DNA from: Chryseobacterium aureum
Lineage (GTDB): Bacteria; Bacteroidota; Bacteroidia; Flavobacteriales; Weeksellaceae
DNA length: 64,000 nt
Assembly (NCBI RefSeq): GCF_003971235.1
Contig: NZ_CP034661.1
Coordinates: forward strand, 2,976,001 to 3,040,000
Reading direction: 5' to 3'
Part shown: positions 8,053 to 17,570 of the stretch, piece after piece
How the letters are laid out: each line of letters opens with the position of its first letter
How positions within the stretch are numbered: the first letter of the stretch is position 1
The notes under the pieces: generated by a model
The model's database searches: none
The model's input: the letters and a program-made list of their open reading frames with translations, nothing else
What the model was told of the DNA's origin: nothing
Made by a program: the position numbers and the translations under genes

Positions 8053-9951
8053 TTATTTTTCAAAATATTTCTGGTACCACAACTCGAATGTAACCAGCTG
8101 CCATATTTTCACCCAGTCATATTCATGTTCCTGATGGTTCCACCATTCATCCATGACAGAAGCATTAAAGAAATTTCTCTTTTTCAGGCTTTCTAAGGTT
8201 TCTGTAATGAAATCTCTTATTTTCTTATCATTTTTAATGAAATAACTGACCGGAAATGAGAAGCCTTTCTTGGGCATATTCAAAATTTCCCCGGGAAGAT
8301 GTCTCACAGCAGCCTTCCGCAATAAAGGTTTATTCTGCATTCCATTGAACCTGATATTTTCCGGAAGCGCTGCTACGTAATCGATCAGGCGGTTGCTCAG
8401 ATAAGGATAACGAAACTCCACACTGTACTTCATGGCACTCAGATCATCCCGAAAAACATGATGGGATGATAATGAATATTTCATATCGTATTCAAAATAA
8501 CCGGAATAATTGGGGGTTTCCGAAAGGTGGTATTCTGAAAGATTCGTCTCAATTGCACTGTAAATATCAGGATGCATAAGAGCTTTCACCTCCAAAGGCA
8601 TCATATTGACCTGGCTTTGCCGGAAAAAATCGAACATGCTATTCTGGGAGAAATAATTTTTTACCCGCTGCGAAAATTTATCCTTCGTAAAGATAAGAGG
8701 GCTCATAAAATTGAAATTCCTCATCAGAAGCCATTTTTTGAGTTTCAGCGTGTGAGAATAGCCTGCAAAGAGTTCATCTGCGCCGTTTCCGCTTAGTATT
8801 ACCTTATAACCCCTGTCATGAGCATATTTTGCAGCATTGATTAACACTTCAAAGCTGCTGTAGGGCTCTTCAAAATGCTGAATATTTTCTTTAAGCCGCT
8901 CCAGAGCTTCTTCATCACGTATTTCCTTTATTTCATGCGGAACTCCAAAATGCCGGGCCGCCAGAGATGCATTTTTTACTTCTTCTTCAGAAAACGGATA
9001 AGATACGGTGTATGTATTAACATCCGCATTGAAAGATTTTGATTTCGAAGCAATTAAGGTAGAATCTATCCCACCACTCATCATAATCGCTACAGGAACA
9101 TCGGCATATAGCTGTTCGGAAATGCTTTCTGAAAGAAGTTCATCTATTTTTCTTACCGCTTCATTCTCAGCAATATTTTTTGCAGACGGCGATGGCAGGT
9201 TCCAGAATTTCTCTTTAGTGACCTGATCATCTTTTAAATCAATAGTCATAATGGATGCAGGCTCCAAAGAAAAAATATGCTGAAAACACGTTTGCGGAGC
9301 CAACGTTGTCTGAAAAAGAAAGTTGGTATAAACTCCGTTCCAGTTGATTTCCGGCTTCACAAATTCATGCTTCAGTAATGCCTTTATTTCTGAAGCCCAA
9401 ACAATTCCTTCGCTGCTCTGATGATAGAAAAGAGGCTTCATTCCTATTCTGTCTCTGGCTAATATCAGTTTCTGACGGATAAGATCTACGATACAGATCG
9501 CGAACATTCCATCCAGCTTTGAAAAGGCTGACTGTCCCCATTCCTGATACCCCTTAAGGATAACTTCTGTATCAGAGGTACTGTGGAAAGAATGTCCCAG
9601 AGATTCAAGTTCTTTTCTTAATTTTTTAAAATTATAAATCTCTCCGTTAAATGTGATAATCATCTCCTTATTCTCTGAAAGCATAGGCTGATGCCCTTTT
9701 TCTGACAGATCTACAATGGATAATCTACGGAATCCCAAGGCTATATTTGAATATTCTTCCTGTAGAACCGGAAACTGTTTTTTAATCTTTTGAGTAGAAT
9801 CATCACCTGAAAAGGAAGCTCCCCGGTCGTTATTATCCATCCAGAATCCTTCATCATCAGGTCCGCGGTGTTTAATCGCCTGATTCATTTCCAGAATATT
9901 GGTAGAGGAAATACTTTTATGAAATGAATAATACCCGCTGATTCCGCACAT
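8053..9951 (-). CDS. asnB: Asparagine synthase (glutamine-hydrolysing)
   Basis: A 632-residue two-domain amidotransferase. The N-terminal glutaminase domain starts with Met-Cys-Gly-Ile-Ser-Gly, so Cys2 becomes the catalytic N-terminal residue; RGPDDEG and FNGEIYNF are family signatures. The C-terminal synthetase domain has the PP-loop SGGIDS that binds ATP and activates Asp. It lies 65 bases downstream of a flippase and a glycosyltransferase on the same strand. AsnB-type enzymes in such clusters often amidate sugars or sugar acids of surface polysaccharides, so a polysaccharide role is as likely as asparagine synthesis (inference). Confidence 0.92.
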   Translation of the reverse strand: MCGISGYYSFHKSISSTNILEMNQAIKHRGPDDEGFWMDNNDRGASFSGDDSTQKIKKQFPVLQEEYSNIALGFRRLSIVDLSEKGHQPMLSENKEMIITFNGEIYNFKKLRKELESLGHSFHSTSDTEVILKGYQEWGQSAFSKLDGMFAICIVDLIRQKLILARDRIGMKPLFYHQSSEGIVWASEIKALLKHEFVKPEINWNGVYTNFLFQTTLAPQTCFQHIFSLEPASIMTIDLKDDQVTKEKFWNLPSPSAKNIAENEAVRKIDELLSESISEQLYADVPVAIMMSGGIDSTLIASKSKSFNADVNTYTVSYPFSEEEVKNASLAARHFGVPHEIKEIRDEEALERLKENIQHFEEPYSSFEVLINAAKYAHDRGYKVILSGNGADELFAGYSHTLKLKKWLLMRNFNFMSPLIFTKDKFSQRVKNYFSQNSMFDFFRQSQVNMMPLEVKALMHPDIYSAIETNLSEYHLSETPNYSGYFEYDMKYSLSSHHVFRDDLSAMKYSVEFRYPYLSNRLIDYVAALPENIRFNGMQNKPLLRKAAVRHLPGEILNMPKKGFSFPVSYFIKNDKKIRDFITETLESLKKRNFFNASVMDEWWNHQEHEYDWVKIWQLVTFELWYQKYFEK

Positions 9952-10016
9952 AGTAATGACTTAATTGATGTGTAAAAATAGGGAAATGACTTTATTTTCT
10001 GCGCGTATCTGTTGGA

Positions 10017-11270
10017 TTATTTCTTCAAAAGCTTTTGTTTCAGGAGCAGTATTTCTTCTTTTGAAGGCATATAGTCTTTCCAACTAAAGGAAGTGGAATT
10101 ATAAAACTTTCTGAACAGCAGGAAAGCCGAAACCAAATAAGATGATGTTGTAGCCATGCAGGCTCCTACAATTCCCCATCTCGGTATGGCAATGAAAGAA
10201 AATACAACTGTAACGACCAGTCCTACTATTGATTTTACATTGAGAATTTTAAGGTCTCTCATTCCTGAAAAGTAATGCCCTGCCATATCACTTACTGCAA
10301 TGGCAAAAATCCCCGGTGATAAAAGAAGCATGATTTCTTTGGTACCTCTGAACTCTTTCCCAAAAATCATTTCATACACCTGAGACGGAATGATTATGAT
10401 ACCCAGCACAAAGCCTATCATCAGAATAAAAGTCAGTTTTAAAGATGCTTTAGTTTTCTCAATAGATTCTTCCCTGCTTTTACTGTTTACTACATCTGAA
10501 TATAAAATAACGGCAATACTTCGGGTAATGGTCCATATGGCCTCCGAAAAAGTAACCCCGATAGAAAAAATTCCTACACTGGCAATGCCTTCAAAATACT
10601 CCAGGAAATAAAATGAAAGCCTGTAATTGAGGAATTGAACAAACGCGCTCAGCTGGGTTTTCCAGCCATATTCAAACATATTGATGGCGACCTCTTTGGA
10701 GAATGATATTTCGGAAACAGTACATTTTCGGATGATCTGAAAAAAACTGGTAAGAAATAGCAGTGCGAGGCACCCAATCTGCGCCAGAAAGTATACTGAA
10801 ACATCTTTCTTCCCGAAGCCATACACAAATATTCCAATAAAGATAATATGCACCAGCTGTTGCAATACGGTATAGAGGTTAAACTTTTTAATATTCTGCG
10901 TTCCAATGAACAGACTGATATTAGTGGATAAGAGTGAAGAAAAAACAGAAATTCCGATAAGATAAAAAAGATATTGACCCTGAATAGAAGCAATACTGAA
11001 TAAAAAAGGGATTAAAAGTCCTGTCAAAAGAGACCACAGATAGGCATACAACAACACCTTTTCTATTGTAAATCTTGAAGCGAAATAGGAAGCACTGCTC
11101 CCGGAAAAGATACTGCTGAAAAAGCTTACTGCTGCAGCATTGGCTACCACAATAGAAATGGTTCCCTTTCCTTCACTTCCCCACATGTTTGTAGAAAAGA
11201 TCACCAATCCGAAACTCAGGATCAGAATAAGAAAACGTGAAACAAATGTTTTAATGATTGTAAGCTGCAT
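10017..11270 (-). CDS. Polysaccharide flippase (Wzx/MATE-like membrane protein)
   Basis: A 417-residue integral membrane protein with about 12 predicted helices and few charged residues until a Lys-rich C-terminus, matching the oligosaccharide flippase (Polysacc_synt) group. These proteins flip lipid-linked glycan repeat units across the inner membrane. Its start lies 5 bases after the stop of the glycosyltransferase gene at 11276, and asnB follows, so the three form an operon for a surface glycan. Confidence 0.85.
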   Translation of the reverse strand: MQLTIIKTFVSRFLILILSFGLVIFSTNMWGSEGKGTISIVVANAAAVSFFSSIFSGSSASYFASRFTIEKVLLYAYLWSLLTGLLIPFLFSIASIQGQYLFYLIGISVFSSLLSTNISLFIGTQNIKKFNLYTVLQQLVHIIFIGIFVYGFGKKDVSVYFLAQIGCLALLFLTSFFQIIRKCTVSEISFSKEVAINMFEYGWKTQLSAFVQFLNYRLSFYFLEYFEGIASVGIFSIGVTFSEAIWTITRSIAVILYSDVVNSKSREESIEKTKASLKLTFILMIGFVLGIIIIPSQVYEMIFGKEFRGTKEIMLLLSPGIFAIAVSDMAGHYFSGMRDLKILNVKSIVGLVVTVVFSFIAIPRWGIVGACMATTSSYLVSAFLLFRKFYNSTSFSWKDYMPSKEEILLLKQKLLKK

Positions 11271-11275
11271 GGTGA

Positions 11276-12409
11276 TTATTTATCGATAGATCTTTTCACA
11301 AAATCAACGAAAGAATTTTTTATGATATTCCAGTTGTATTTCTTTTCAAACTCTTTCCGGGCATTAAGAGCATGGGAATGATACACCTCCGGATTCCTGA
11401 TATAATTAATGATTAATTCAGAAATACCCTCTGCATGGTGAGGATCTGCGAGATGTCCAAACGAGAGTTTTCCCATATGCTTCCGAATTCCCTTCAGATT
11501 TGAGTAGATCACCGGTTTTCCTGCTCCCATAAAGTAGAAAAGCTTAATGGGCAGCGAATGATTATTTTCAAAATGAATTTCCCGAAGATCAAAGCATAGA
11601 TCTGCCTCTGCAAAAGCTTCTGTAAACCGATCAAAAGCAGCAGGTTTCCTAATCTCTATATCTTCAAAAGAATATTTCTTCAATAATGTTGAAAAATACA
11701 ATTCATCTCTTTCCTCTACAGTGGATCCGATAATGAGGATTTTACAATGTAATTCAGGCAGTTCTGTCCGAAGTTTATCTATCACTTGGAAAAAATTCCC
11801 AATCCCTTTATCTTTAGAAATCTGTCCTGTATAACATAGCGTTATGCTATTAGGCTCCAGTTCCCTGATACTTTCTCTGATGTAAATGGAATCCGGGTAA
11901 TAAGGAAGAATCATCTGCTTTTTAAATCCGAAAAAATAGGCTAAAGGAAACTTTTTGGTAGTTTCTCCAAAAATAAAATGAGTGCTTAAAAAACCTGCAT
12001 ACAATTGGATAAGAGAAAATTTTGCTGCCTGAAAAATTTTAGCCGGAAAGCTGTATTTTTGAAGCATGGACATTGACGGATACCATTCTGTAACGTCATA
12101 GATACAGCTTATTTTGTTGTTCTTTACAAATTCTTTTACTGCTACTACTGCCAGCGGTTCGGAACAGATAATGACCCCGGGATGAAAGCAGTCACAGACT
12201 TTCCGGAAAGTTTCCATTTTTTTTTCGATACTTTCTTCCAGAATGGCGAAAGATTCTATTTCAACGCCATCAATAACGCCATTATACGCCGCACATAAAC
12301 TGCATATTTTTACTTCATACCCATTATCTCTAAGAGCTTTTGCCTGATGATAAAAAATCCGGTCATCATGATAGCTGTGGGAGGTGGTTAAAAAAAGTAC
12401 TTTAGGCAT
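11276..12409 (-). CDS. Glycosyltransferase family 4-like protein
   Basis: A 377-residue GT-B fold enzyme. The N-terminal acceptor domain opens with VLFLTTSHSYHDDRIFYH, and the C-terminal nucleotide-sugar domain shows LCYTGQISKDKG, IGSTVEERDE and the donor-site stretch ending in SLPIKLFYFMGAGKPVIYS, corresponding to the E-x7-E region of GT4 enzymes (here one of the Glu positions is replaced by the PIKLFYFMGAGKP pattern). The sugar and acceptor cannot be told. First gene of the three-gene glycan operon. Confidence 0.85.
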   Translation of the reverse strand: MPKVLFLTTSHSYHDDRIFYHQAKALRDNGYEVKICSLCAAYNGVIDGVEIESFAILEESIEKKMETFRKVCDCFHPGVIICSEPLAVVAVKEFVKNNKISCIYDVTEWYPSMSMLQKYSFPAKIFQAAKFSLIQLYAGFLSTHFIFGETTKKFPLAYFFGFKKQMILPYYPDSIYIRESIRELEPNSITLCYTGQISKDKGIGNFFQVIDKLRTELPELHCKILIIGSTVEERDELYFSTLLKKYSFEDIEIRKPAAFDRFTEAFAEADLCFDLREIHFENNHSLPIKLFYFMGAGKPVIYSNLKGIRKHMGKLSFGHLADPHHAEGISELIINYIRNPEVYHSHALNARKEFEKKYNWNIIKNSFVDFVKRSIDK

Positions 12410-12430
12410 TAATTTTTACTCGAATCTATA

Positions 12431-12438
12431 CAAAGATA
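12431..12438 (-). promoter_or_regulatory. -7 box for the glycan operon
   Basis: Minus-strand TATCTTTG (TAnnTTTG) 21 bases before the glycosyltransferase start at 12409. No well-spaced -33 element seen. Confidence 0.4.
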
Positions 12439-12442
12439 CACT

Positions 12443-12475
12443 AAAACAAAAAAGTGAGAAACAGGTTCCCACTTT
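12443..12475 (-). terminator. Terminator of the 12508 gene
   Basis: Minus-strand stem of 10 bp including one G-U pair (12466-12475 with 12451-12460) followed by a T-rich run. It separates the conserved hypothetical gene from the glycan operon. Confidence 0.7.
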
Positions 12476-12507
12476 ATGATGATTCGGCTGTATAAGCTAC
12501 ACAGCGA

Positions 12508-12996
12508 TTATTTTACTGATGCCGCCCAACTCTTCTCCAAAGGAAGCAGGAAGTGGCTCAAAAAGTCCAGATAGGTATTCTTTGAGAAGTCGAAAACCTG
12601 GATGTCTTTTGAAAGCTCTCCGTTCCTTAATTTTGTTTTAAAGTCAATCAGCTTTAACGTTTTTACTTCACCGTTTTCCACAAAACTGGCCTTCATTCTG
12701 TCAAAAAGCCCCAACTGGTATTCTTCATCAATTTCTCTCATTACTTTTCCTAAAGCATCAATGCTGCATCCTGAAGCCATTTCCTTTTCTTCGTCTACAC
12801 ATACTATAATAAACTGATTTTTTTCAATTTTAAATGAAGAAGAAAGGGGTTTCCCATGGGCTGCCCATGTAGCAAGGAAATCAAAAAGTTTTTCTGTAAT
12901 GGCTTTTGCCTCTTTTGTTTCAAAAGGTCTTGATGCCGGATATATAATGACTCTGTAGTCGTTGGTTTCTACAATATTCGATTCTTCGATTTTCAT
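12508..12996 (-). CDS. Conserved hypothetical protein (Bacteroidota)
   Basis: A 162-residue soluble protein without signal peptide or membrane helix. It contains DFLATWAAHGKPL and IIVCVDEEKEMASGCSID, stretches I associate with a flavobacterial family that is often labelled ABC transporter ATPase in databases, but there is no Walker A motif here, so that label should not be trusted. Function unknown. It is a single gene with its own terminator. Confidence 0.7.
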   Translation of the reverse strand: MKIEESNIVETNDYRVIIYPASRPFETKEAKAITEKLFDFLATWAAHGKPLSSSFKIEKNQFIIVCVDEEKEMASGCSIDALGKVMREIDEEYQLGLFDRMKASFVENGEVKTLKLIDFKTKLRNGELSKDIQVFDFSKNTYLDFLSHFLLPLEKSWAASVK

Positions 12997-13104
12997 AATG
13001 TAACTATTTATTTTTCAAGAATTTAAATAAAATATTCAACCCTCATTCCTGAAAAAATATGAGCTGAATAATGATTTTAAATCCTTATCATCCTGAATAC
13101 AAAA

Positions 13105-14241
13105 TTACGCAATTTTCCCGAGTTTGAGATCATTGTATTTTTGACTCAGTACATAGAGCATCATCACAAACACCGGAAAGATAAACGGAAAGAAAAACCG
13201 TAATGCGGCCGACTGCGGAAAGAAGAAGAATTTGATATAAACATTTATCAGAAAAAGAACCGAAATCATTCTCACCCATGCATCTTTCGATCGCCAGAAG
13301 ATGATACCCATCATGATGGCTAAAGATAATGTTACCTTTTTAAAGTAAATAATTTTGAGGTAAATAATACTCAGATACTGTTGCAGGCTGACCTCAATAG
13401 GATGTGTGGAAATAAATGGCCGCCTGTCTATAAAAGTGTCGTAAAAAACATCTTTCCAGCCTGGATAATGGTAAAATTTAACAATAACAAGATACATTAC
13501 CAAAAGTACCGTTCCCTGTATGATTAAGGAAACATCAATTTTCTTTTCCTGAAAATAATGGAAAAAGAAAACAGCAATAAGATAGGTAAGTGTAAATGTA
13601 ATATAGTCCGGCCGTATAAAAGTAATCCCAAAAAGAAGCATAAACATGCCCCATTTGCTCCATTTTTTGAGCAAACCGATGATAAAGATCAGCATAAACT
13701 GAAATATAAACATATCTGGTGTAGAAACCCTGGACATGTAGGTCATTGGAGGCAAAAGCATTGCTGCAACCGTTACTGCTATAGCAAGCCAATACTTCTT
13801 CGGGAACAGGAGTTTTAGTATATAAAAGAATAATAATCCCGAGAAAAAGTAAGAAATGAGACTGGTAAACAAAACTGCCATGGGTGCGGTGAACCCAAGC
13901 TTATAAAAAAGTGTTATGACAAGAATATACCCTACTTTAATCTGAAAATAGGGTAACTGTTCTGTAAAAGACTGTGTATTTTTTACGAAATACTGCCTGG
14001 GAATATCCCACTGGTTAATCCCGATAATGTCTGTATAATGTGCCGCAGGAGCCTCTTTTTTGATTTCCTCATAGGTCAGGATCCGAACTTTATCCGGTGA
14101 GTCCTGAAACTCGGAAGTATACATGCTTCCCATGTATCCCGGCATGTCCCAATCATATACTCTGTTTTGATAATTCCAGAATGTAAGAAGTGCAAGTATC
14201 GAAATGACCAACAAAAAGGAGAGTCTCCATTCCCGCTTCAT
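13105..14241 (-). CDS. Polytopic membrane protein, possible GT-C type glycosyltransferase
   Basis: A 378-residue protein with about eight to ten hydrophobic helices. After the first helix comes an exposed loop containing YDWDMPGYMGSMY, an acidic pair in the place where GT-C glycosyltransferases keep their catalytic Asp/Glu. That resemblance is weak, so the assignment is tentative. I chose ATG 14241 (MKREWRLSFLL) because the longer start at 14298 would overlap the upstream gene and add a polar, unlikely N-terminus. It follows the CCG-domain gene by 25 bases. Confidence 0.7.
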   Translation of the reverse strand: MKREWRLSFLLVISILALLTFWNYQNRVYDWDMPGYMGSMYTSEFQDSPDKVRILTYEEIKKEAPAAHYTDIIGINQWDIPRQYFVKNTQSFTEQLPYFQIKVGYILVITLFYKLGFTAPMAVLFTSLISYFFSGLLFFYILKLLFPKKYWLAIAVTVAAMLLPPMTYMSRVSTPDMFIFQFMLIFIIGLLKKWSKWGMFMLLFGITFIRPDYITFTLTYLIAVFFFHYFQEKKIDVSLIIQGTVLLVMYLVIVKFYHYPGWKDVFYDTFIDRRPFISTHPIEVSLQQYLSIIYLKIIYFKKVTLSLAIMMGIIFWRSKDAWVRMISVLFLINVYIKFFFFPQSAALRFFFPFIFPVFVMMLYVLSQKYNDLKLGKIA

Positions 14242-14266
14242 AAACCCGTCTCGTATAAAATTACAG

Positions 14267-15052
14267 TTATAAATCTTCTGCTTCCGCAAGAAGTTCAACG
14301 ATATCTTTTACGGCTACTTCAGTATTTTTGTTAAAGTGTTTCACACCATCTGTCATCATGGTATTACAGAAAGGGCATCCTGTAGCAATGACTTTAGGTT
14401 CAAAGGATAAAGCTTCCTCTGTTCTTTCAATATTGATGTCTTTATTTCCTTTTTCAGGCTCTTTAAACATCTGTGCACCACCAGCTCCACAGCAGAGTCC
14501 GTTGGTTTTGCAGCGTTTCATTTCTACAAGTTCTGCATCCAGTTTCTCCAATAACATTCTTGGAGCCTCGTATTCATTATTGGCACGTCCCAAATAACAT
14601 GGGTCGTGGAACGTAATTTTTTTTCCTTTGAATGCTCCGCCCTCTATTTTCAGTCTTCCTTCTTCCATTAAGGTTTTAAGGAACTGAGTATGGTGCACTA
14701 CCTCGAAGTGTCCCCCTAAGCTCGGATATTCATTTTTAAGGGTATTGAAACAGTGTGGGCAGGCGGTTACGATTTTCTTTACTTCGTAAGCGTTCAGCAC
14801 TTCAATATTGGTAAGCGCCATCATCTGGAATACGAATTCGTTTCCGGCTCTTTTTGCAGGATCTCCTGTACAGCTTTCCTCCTGTCCTAAAACGGCAAAT
14901 TCAACCCCTATCTTATTTAATATCTTGCAAAATGCTTTTGTAATTTTTTTAGCACGGTCATCAAAGCTTCCCGCACATCCAACCCAAAATAAAACTTCCG
15001 GGGCCTTTCCTTCGGCAGCATATTCTGCCATTGTTTTTATATTGAAATCCAT
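14267..15052 (-). CDS. CCG-domain (Fe-S)-binding oxidoreductase subunit
   Basis: A 261-residue cysteine-rich protein with two CCG domains as found in heterodisulfide reductase HdrB/D, GlpC and LutA. Seen: LFWVGCAGSFDDR, ACPHCFN, FHDPCYLGR, GLCCGAGGAQMF and ATGCPFC, which bind an unusual iron-sulfur cluster. It lies 89 bases after the membrane Fe-S protein on the same strand; together they resemble a membrane quinone-linked reductase whose electron donor is unknown. Start chosen at 15052 (MDFNIKTMAEYAAEG); the longer frame to 15106 adds a low-complexity tail. Confidence 0.87.
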   Translation of the reverse strand: MDFNIKTMAEYAAEGKAPEVLFWVGCAGSFDDRAKKITKAFCKILNKIGVEFAVLGQEESCTGDPAKRAGNEFVFQMMALTNIEVLNAYEVKKIVTACPHCFNTLKNEYPSLGGHFEVVHHTQFLKTLMEEGRLKIEGGAFKGKKITFHDPCYLGRANNEYEAPRMLLEKLDAELVEMKRCKTNGLCCGAGGAQMFKEPEKGNKDINIERTEEALSFEPKVIATGCPFCNTMMTDGVKHFNKNTEVAVKDIVELLAEAEDL

Positions 15053-15141
15053 TTCTTTTTCAATTTGAAAATATGAAAATTTGGAAATTTGAAAGTGATG
15101 CAGCATATAATCAATCCCAAACTTACCAATTGATTAATTAT

Positions 15142-16479
15142 TTAGTTTTCTGATGCCCAGTTCAGACGGTCAGCCTGATTATACTGCCAAGGTGCAGCGT
15201 TGTTTTCCACATTGGTCATCATCAGGTTCAGCTCCTGAGGAGCAGCAGACTGTTCCATTACCAGGAATCTCCTCATTTCAAAAATAATGGAAAGCGGGTC
15301 AAGCAGTACCGGACAAGCTTCTGTACATGCATTACAGGTAGTACAGGCCCAAAGTTCTTCTTTAGTAATATAGTCGTTCAACAGTTTTTTACCGTCATCA
15401 ACGAATTTTCCATTTTGATCAATATTTCTTCCTACTTCTTCCAGTCGGTCCCTGGTTTTCATCAGGATCAGTCTCGGAGAAAGTTTTTTCCCGGTAATAT
15501 TAGCGGGACAAACGGAAGTACAGCGTCCGCATTCTGTACAGGAATAGGCATTAAGCAACTGTACCTGATTAAGATCAAAGATATCTTCCGCACCAAATTT
15601 AGAAGGCACATCTGCTTCAGCACCTTCTGCCGGAGCAGCGTATGGATCTGCATTGGGATCCATCATCAATTTGATCTCTTTCGTTACAGAGTCAAGATTG
15701 TTGAATTTTCCTTTCTTATCGAGATTGGCATACCATGTACTTGGAAATGCAAGGATGATATGCAGGTGTTTTGAATAATAAAGATAGTTCATAAAGAAAA
15801 GAATCCCTACAAAGTGGAACCACCAGGCTGCTTTCTCTGTGAACATCAGAAATCCGTTATCAAAACTAAAGATTTCGAAAAACGGAACCAATGTCATTTC
15901 ACTGATCGGAAAGCTTCCGTGTTCTGGCAAAACACCTCTGGACTGTAAAATGAAATCCGAGGTATTCATTGTAAAGAAAGCCACCATCAGGGCAAACTCT
16001 ATGATAAGAATCCAGTTGGCATCCTGTTTTGGCCAACCGAAAAGTTCTTTCATCGTTAATCTCTTAACGCCATAAAAGTTTCTTCTGATGAAAAATATAA
16101 CCACTCCTATTACCACAAGAAGTGCTAAAACTTCTAATGTTGCAGTAAAGAAGCTGTAGAATCCGTGTCCGAAAACCGAAGCCAGGAAACGATGTGTACC
16201 AAACAGCCCATCAACAATTATTTCTATAAGTTCTATATTAATAATCACAAACCCTACATATACAAAAAGGTGCAGAACCCCGGCAACGGGGCGTGCCGTC
16301 ATTTTACTCTGTCCCATAGCAACCCGTGCCATAGTGCTCCAGCGTTCTCCTTTTCTGTCGTTTCTGTTAATTTCGTGACCTAACCTGATATTTCTGTAGA
16401 TTTTCAGAAGGCTTTTGGCAAACAGCCCGAATCCTGCCACTAATAAAATCAGGAAAATAATGTTACCAATGTACTGCAT
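15142..16479 (-). CDS. Membrane 4Fe-4S dicluster oxidoreductase (HdrD/GlpC-like)
   Basis: A 445-residue protein. The N-terminal half has about six membrane helices with several His, similar to the nitrate-reductase-gamma type haem b domain; the C-terminal half carries two [4Fe-4S] motifs, CTECGRCTSVCP and CTTCNACTEACP. It probably passes electrons between the membrane quinone pool and the CCG partner encoded next. It starts 11 bases after the MCE-protein gene stop, so mce, this gene and the CCG gene are one operon. The physiological substrate is unknown. Confidence 0.88.
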   Translation of the reverse strand: MQYIGNIIFLILLVAGFGLFAKSLLKIYRNIRLGHEINRNDRKGERWSTMARVAMGQSKMTARPVAGVLHLFVYVGFVIINIELIEIIVDGLFGTHRFLASVFGHGFYSFFTATLEVLALLVVIGVVIFFIRRNFYGVKRLTMKELFGWPKQDANWILIIEFALMVAFFTMNTSDFILQSRGVLPEHGSFPISEMTLVPFFEIFSFDNGFLMFTEKAAWWFHFVGILFFMNYLYYSKHLHIILAFPSTWYANLDKKGKFNNLDSVTKEIKLMMDPNADPYAAPAEGAEADVPSKFGAEDIFDLNQVQLLNAYSCTECGRCTSVCPANITGKKLSPRLILMKTRDRLEEVGRNIDQNGKFVDDGKKLLNDYITKEELWACTTCNACTEACPVLLDPLSIIFEMRRFLVMEQSAAPQELNLMMTNVENNAAPWQYNQADRLNWASEN

Positions 16480-16490
16480 AAGGTGGCGTA

Positions 16491-17441
16491 TTAGTCTTTG
16501 TTATTTTTACCGAAAACCGAGAAGTTGATATACCTCTTCGGGTTCGCTTTCATATCTTCGATCAATGAATTCAAGTTGGTAGACGCAGAATTCAGGTTGT
16601 TATAAAGCTGATCGTCTTTCATAATTTTACCTAAACTTCCTTCTCCTCTATCGATACCGCCAATTACCTGATTTAATTTTCCTACTGTAGCATCTAAATT
16701 AGCAATGGTTGAATTCAACTGCTTTGTATCAATGCTCTGAGCCAGGTTTCCATATTTATCCAGGGTTACCTTTCCGCTTTGCATGGTAAGGCTTGCATCA
16801 TCTAATACTTTCTGCAATTTAGGGTCATTATGTCCTACCAGGTTGTTTACGCTTCCTGCTGTAGTCTGTAATGCGCCTACTGTTTTATTAAGATTGGATA
16901 GCAGAGCCTTTATTTCAGCTCTGTTTTGAGCATCTACAAGCAGATTGGCATTCGCCATCAGGGAGTCTACACGGTGTAGAACTACCTGCAGCTGATCTTT
17001 TACCGGTCCCACCTGAGAAGAAAGGCTTCCCAATGTTCCCAGCTTGAAAGCTCCTTTAAGTGTATCACCATCTTTAGCCGTCTGACCTCCATATGCCAGA
17101 TTTACTCTCATTTCCTTACCGGACATTAGCCCGGGTTCAAAAATTTCCAATGATGAATTTTTTGAGAATTCAAATTTGTTATCTACTGTAATTTTTACAA
17201 CAAAATTAATTTTCCCGTCTTTCCCGGTCAGAGGAATAATTTTATCCACCTGCCCTACTTTAAGACCGTTGATAGAGACAGCTGAAGACTGGGCAAGCCC
17301 TTCTACGTTGTCATATTTTGCGTAAAATATATTATCCGTAGTAAAAAGGCTTTTCCCTTTCATAAACTGAAACAACACCACAAAACCTACTATAGCTAGA
17401 AGTGTAATCACACCAGCTTTTAATTCTTTACTGAACTTCAC
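16491..17441 (-). CDS. MCE/MlaD family lipid-binding protein
   Basis: A 316-residue protein with one N-terminal membrane anchor (about residues 8-28) followed by an MCE domain (YDNVEGLAQSSAVSINGLKVG) and a long helical C-terminal region with heptad-like leucines. MlaD-type proteins form hexamers that carry phospholipids between membranes together with an MlaE permease and MlaF ATPase. Those partners are encoded at 35048-36615, about 18 kb away on the other strand, not here. Instead the gene leads an operon with two Fe-S proteins, an arrangement I regard as conserved in flavobacteria but unexplained. Confidence 0.9.
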   Translation of the reverse strand: MKFSKELKAGVITLLAIVGFVVLFQFMKGKSLFTTDNIFYAKYDNVEGLAQSSAVSINGLKVGQVDKIIPLTGKDGKINFVVKITVDNKFEFSKNSSLEIFEPGLMSGKEMRVNLAYGGQTAKDGDTLKGAFKLGTLGSLSSQVGPVKDQLQVVLHRVDSLMANANLLVDAQNRAEIKALLSNLNKTVGALQTTAGSVNNLVGHNDPKLQKVLDDASLTMQSGKVTLDKYGNLAQSIDTKQLNSTIANLDATVGKLNQVIGGIDRGEGSLGKIMKDDQLYNNLNSASTNLNSLIEDMKANPKRYINFSVFGKNNKD

Positions 17442-17517
17442 TTGCTAATTTTTTTCTAATAAGCAAATATAGTACATTTTAAATAAATCTTTTCCTTTAT
17501 TATTCTGCGTTAAATAC

Positions 17518-17550
17518 AAAAAAAAGCGACAAAAAATTTTGCCGCTTTTT
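17518..17550 (-). terminator. Terminator of the PpiD-like gene
   Basis: On the minus strand a 10-bp stem with one G-U pair (17541-17550 with 17521-17530) and an AT loop, followed by a run of T. The G-U pair only works in minus-strand RNA, which supports the orientation. Confidence 0.8.
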
Positions 17551-17570
17551 AGATCATTGAAATGAATTTC

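Noticed and set aside
12508..12996. ABC transporter ATPase label for the 162-aa protein
   Set aside because: No Walker A, signature or Walker B motif; far too short for an ABC ATPase.
13558..13818. Basic His/Lys-rich open frame on the plus strand
   Set aside because: It is antisense to a well-supported membrane protein and reflects its Phe/Tyr/Trp codons read backwards.
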